Assembly (NCBI RefSeq): GCF_002483205.1
Contig: NZ_DLHM01000007.1
Coordinates: 926,091-990,090, forward strand
DNA length: 64,000 bases
Direction of reading: 5' to 3'
From: Flavihumibacter sp. UBA7668
Lineage (GTDB): Bacteria; Bacteroidota; Bacteroidia; Chitinophagales; Chitinophagaceae
The notes beneath the pieces were generated by a model. The model ran no database searches and was not told the origin of the DNA. It saw only the letters and a list, made by a program, of their open reading frames with translations. Both the position numbers and the translations under genes were made by a program. Every line of letters begins with the position of its first letter. Position 1 is the stretch's first letter. Shown one piece after another: positions 61,567 through 64,000 of this stretch.

Positions 61567-64000
61567 ATGAGAATTCTTTATGGGAAGAACAACCCATTTT
61601 TTGTCTTCCTGCTACTTGCAGCACTACTTGTAACCGGCATATCTGCCCGGGCACAGGAAAATAATCAAAACCGGGTAACAGGGAAAGTTACCAATGAGGA
61701 GGGATTACCACTTCCAGGTGTAACGATAACGGAAATCGGAACGCAGAATGGAACTGCCACCGATGAGAAGGGAGAGTTTGAATTGTTTCTTTCCCGTGCG
61801 AATGCGAAAATCAGGATAAGTTCAGTGGGTTTTGCATCGCAGGATATTGATCCGGCGGGAAAATCATCGATTGCCATACAGCTATCACCATCCAATTCCA
61901 GTTTGGATGATGTGGTAGTGGTAGGTTATGGAAAGCAGAAAAAAGGAGAAGTAACCGGAGCGGTTGCCAATGTAAAGCGGGAAGATTTTACGCAGGGTTT
62001 TGCCCGGGATGCCGGTCAGCTTATCCAGGGAAAGGTGGCCGGTTTGGCGATTGTTTCTCCCAGTGGCAATCCGAATGCAACCACACAGATATCATTAAGA
62101 GGAAACAGTACCATAATGTCTACAACGGAGCCACTTATTCTGATTGATGGAATTCCCGGTTCATTAAATACGATTGCACCCGAGGATATTGAATCAATTG
62201 ATGTATTGAAAGATGGATCTGCTGCTGCTATTTATGGTACAAGAGGCACTAATGGTGTTATTTTGATTACTACAAGAAAGAGAAATGGCAAGTTGCCGGT
62301 AACCCTTAACTATGATAGTTATGTAAGTCTGCAGACCATTGCGCGAAGAATGGAGTTCCTGAATGCAGCAGATGTTCGAAAATTGGTAGACGATGGTTTT
62401 TATCCTGCAACTTATGATAAAGGTACCAGCACAGACTGGTTAAAGGAAATTACTCGTAATCCTATCAGCCATGTGCATAATGTATCACTTCAGGGAGGAA
62501 CAGCACAGTCCAATTATATTGCAACACTTAACCTGAGAGACTGGCAGGGTTTATTCAACCGTTCGGATAACAAGCAGTTTACCGGTCGGATAGATTTGAA
62601 CCACAATATGCTGGATAATCGGTTGCGTTTTAATGTTAGTGTATTGGGTAGAAACAGGAAATATTTTTCTGGTCCCAATTACGATTATATCTATCGTCAG
62701 GCTATTATTCGTAACCCAACAGATAGTGTGTTTGATTATCGCGGACAGTGGAAAGAAGATCCGAATGCTTATAACTATGATAATCCTGTGCGGAGTATCG
62801 ACGAAACTTCCGGAGAATTTCGTACTTCTGAACTGCGCCTTAATGGGAGTGTGGTATTTTCTCCATTGAAGGATTTGAATATTAAGTTGCTGGTATCCAA
62901 TGTTAAAATCAATTCATTATCCGGATATTCCGAAAGTTTTAATCACCGGGCTTCTGTTGTAAATAATCGTACTGGTTATGCATCCCGTACAACTGGATTA
63001 TACCAGGATAATCTGATGGAGCTTACGACGGATTATACCAAAGCAGTAGGGCAACACCGATTTACCGTATTGGGCGGCTATAGCTGGCAGGATGTAACCA
63101 GTGAAGGGTTCAATGCTGCCAATTCAAATTTTCCAACTGATTTGTATACCTATAATAATCTGGCGGCCGGTGATGCATTGCTTTTGCAAAATAACAGTGC
63201 CTATGGATTGGGATCCTATAAAACCAATCATAAGCTGATCGGGTTTTTCGGTCGGTTAAATTATTCGCTGAGCGAAAAGTATCTTTTGATGGCGAGTGTA
63301 CGACATGAGGGCTCATCCAAATTCGGAGCGAATTATAAATGGGGTACATTTCCGGCTGTATCATTGGGATGGCGTATCAATAAGGAGAATTTCCTGGCGA
63401 ATGCTAGCTTTCTGGATGACCTAAAATTGCGGGCCGGATTTGGTATCACAGGAACAGTACCTACCGATCCGTATCAGTCGCTCATTTCGTTGGCATATAG
63501 TAATAACCGTTACCTCTATAATGGTCAGTGGATTCAACCCATTTCTCCTACAAGAAATCCTAATCCGGATTTGCGTTGGGAGAAAAAAGAAGAATATAAT
63601 ATCGGGCTTGATTATGCGATGTTCAAAGGCCGGTTAAGTGGTAGTATTGATTTTTATCAGCGCAATACACGTGATATGTTGTATAGCTTCCCTGTACCTG
63701 TGCCACCCAATCTTTTTGGTACAACACTGGCAAATGCAGGAAGTATGCTGAATCGTGGTCTGGAAGTGTTGATAAATTATGATATCATCCGTGAAAAGGA
63801 TATGGATTTCAAGGCAAACCTTACTTATTCAGGAAATAAGAATAAACTATTGTCCATTTCCAATGAGATTTACCAGACAACCAATGATTTTTTCTATACC
63901 GGATATACAGGTGAACCGATTCAGGAAGCAACGCACCGGGTAAAAGTTGGAGACCCTATCGGAAACTTCTGGGGTTATAAATCTATTGATATTGATGAGG
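61567..64000 (+). CDS. SusC/RagA family TonB-linked receptor, 3' end beyond the window
   Basis: An open frame from ATG 61567 runs without a stop to the window edge (811 codons). A signal peptide (FVFLLLAALLVTGISARAQ) is followed by a carboxypeptidase-regulatory-like domain (about 37-115: VTGKVTNEEGLPLPGVTI), the marker DDVVVVGYGKQKKGEVTG and a plug (about 130-240: ISLRGNSTIMSTTEPLILIDG, IDVLKDGSAAAIYGTRGTNG), then the start of the barrel. A susD partner is expected just beyond the window. The substrate is unknown; nearness to peptidase and hydroxyproline genes would fit peptide import, as in RagA, but this is inference. Confidence 0.93.
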   Translation, partial: MRILYGKNNPFFVFLLLAALLVTGISARAQENNQNRVTGKVTNEEGLPLPGVTITEIGTQNGTATDEKGEFELFLSRANAKIRISSVGFASQDIDPAGKSSIAIQLSPSNSSLDDVVVVGYGKQKKGEVTGAVANVKREDFTQGFARDAGQLIQGKVAGLAIVSPSGNPNATTQISLRGNSTIMSTTEPLILIDGIPGSLNTIAPEDIESIDVLKDGSAAAIYGTRGTNGVILITTRKRNGKLPVTLNYDSYVSLQTIARRMEFLNAADVRKLVDDGFYPATYDKGTSTDWLKEITRNPISHVHNVSLQGGTAQSNYIATLNLRDWQGLFNRSDNKQFTGRIDLNHNMLDNRLRFNVSVLGRNRKYFSGPNYDYIYRQAIIRNPTDSVFDYRGQWKEDPNAYNYDNPVRSIDETSGEFRTSELRLNGSVVFSPLKDLNIKLLVSNVKINSLSGYSESFNHRASVVNNRTGYASRTTGLYQDNLMELTTDYTKAVGQHRFTVLGGYSWQDVTSEGFNAANSNFPTDLYTYNNLAAGDALLLQNNSAYGLGSYKTNHKLIGFFGRLNYSLSEKYLLMASVRHEGSSKFGANYKWGTFPAVSLGWRINKENFLANASFLDDLKLRAGFGITGTVPTDPYQSLISLAYSNNRYLYNGQWIQPISPTRNPNPDLRWEKKEEYNIGLDYAMFKGRLSGSIDFYQRNTRDMLYSFPVPVPPNLFGTTLANAGSMLNRGLEVLINYDIIREKDMDFKANLTYSGNKNKLLSISNEIYQTTNDFFYTGYTGEPIQEATHRVKVGDPIGNFWGYKSIDIDE

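Overview
The window looks like a chromosomal segment from a member of the Bacteroidota, most likely a soil or plant-associated Chitinophagaceae-type bacterium. The support is three SusC/RagA receptors (two followed by SusD/RagB lipoproteins), a hybrid two-component PUL regulator, a protein with a type IX secretion C-terminal sorting tail, repeated -7 boxes of the form TAnnTTTG, few obvious Shine-Dalgarno sequences, and ASPIC/UnbV FG-GAP proteins next to a SusCD pair. I see no rRNA, tRNA, insertion sequence, CRISPR array or prophage.

Layout. 1-3.4 kb: a MarR regulator and an acyl-CoA dehydrogenase, separated by almost 1 kb of C-poor nested repeats. 3.5-15.7 kb: a SusC/SusD pair, a terminator-like hairpin, then four genes that look like one transcription unit: a large FG-GAP/ASPIC lipoprotein, a PAP2/vanadium-haloperoxidase-like lipoprotein, a second FG-GAP/ASPIC protein with a C-terminal membrane anchor, and a Dabb-domain protein. 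No glycoside hydrolase is present, so this is not an ordinary polysaccharide locus and is the best candidate for an undescribed system. 15.8-24.2 kb: a T9SS-tailed secreted protein, the oxidative pentose phosphate operon gnd-zwf-pgl, a FucP/GluP-type sugar importer, a drug-efflux MFS protein and an RRM RNA-binding protein with a well-formed promoter and terminator.

24.3-40.8 kb: a large outer-surface protein with a barrel-less TonB plug, then a polysaccharide utilisation locus (GH29 fucosidase, HTCS regulator, SusC, SusD, GH88 unsaturated uronyl hydrolase, DUF2264 protein, LacI regulator). Its enzymes suggest a fucose- and uronate-containing glycan. 41.1-45.8 kb: a META lipoprotein, a class 3 lipase, a lone 2-oxoacid:ferredoxin oxidoreductase beta subunit, a TsaC/Sua5-type protein and RNase HII. 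45.9-50.2 kb: a sulfane-sulfur/persulfide cassette (Crp/Fnr regulator, MBL-rhodanese fusion, rhodanese, DUF2892, thioredoxin, two YeeE/YedE half-transporters).

50.3-61.4 kb: an ORF6N protein, then a locus for trans-4-hydroxyproline catabolism: epimerase, FAD-dependent D-hydroxyproline oxidase/dehydrogenase, DHDPS-like deaminase, alpha-ketoglutarate semialdehyde dehydrogenase and an APC permease. A DUF885 metallopeptidase-like protein lies among them, and a DPP-IV-like S9 peptidase interrupted by one in-frame stop lies beside them. Together these suggest use of hydroxyproline-rich protein such as extensin or collagen. 61.6-64 kb: the 5' part of a third SusC, cut by the window edge.

Other points of interest are a shared CACCCGTCGGGT palindrome at two distant loci, purine-rich AAAAGT/GTGAAAG repeats between genes, a structured hairpin in the lacI-META intergenic region, and several tightly packed or overlapping convergent gene pairs.
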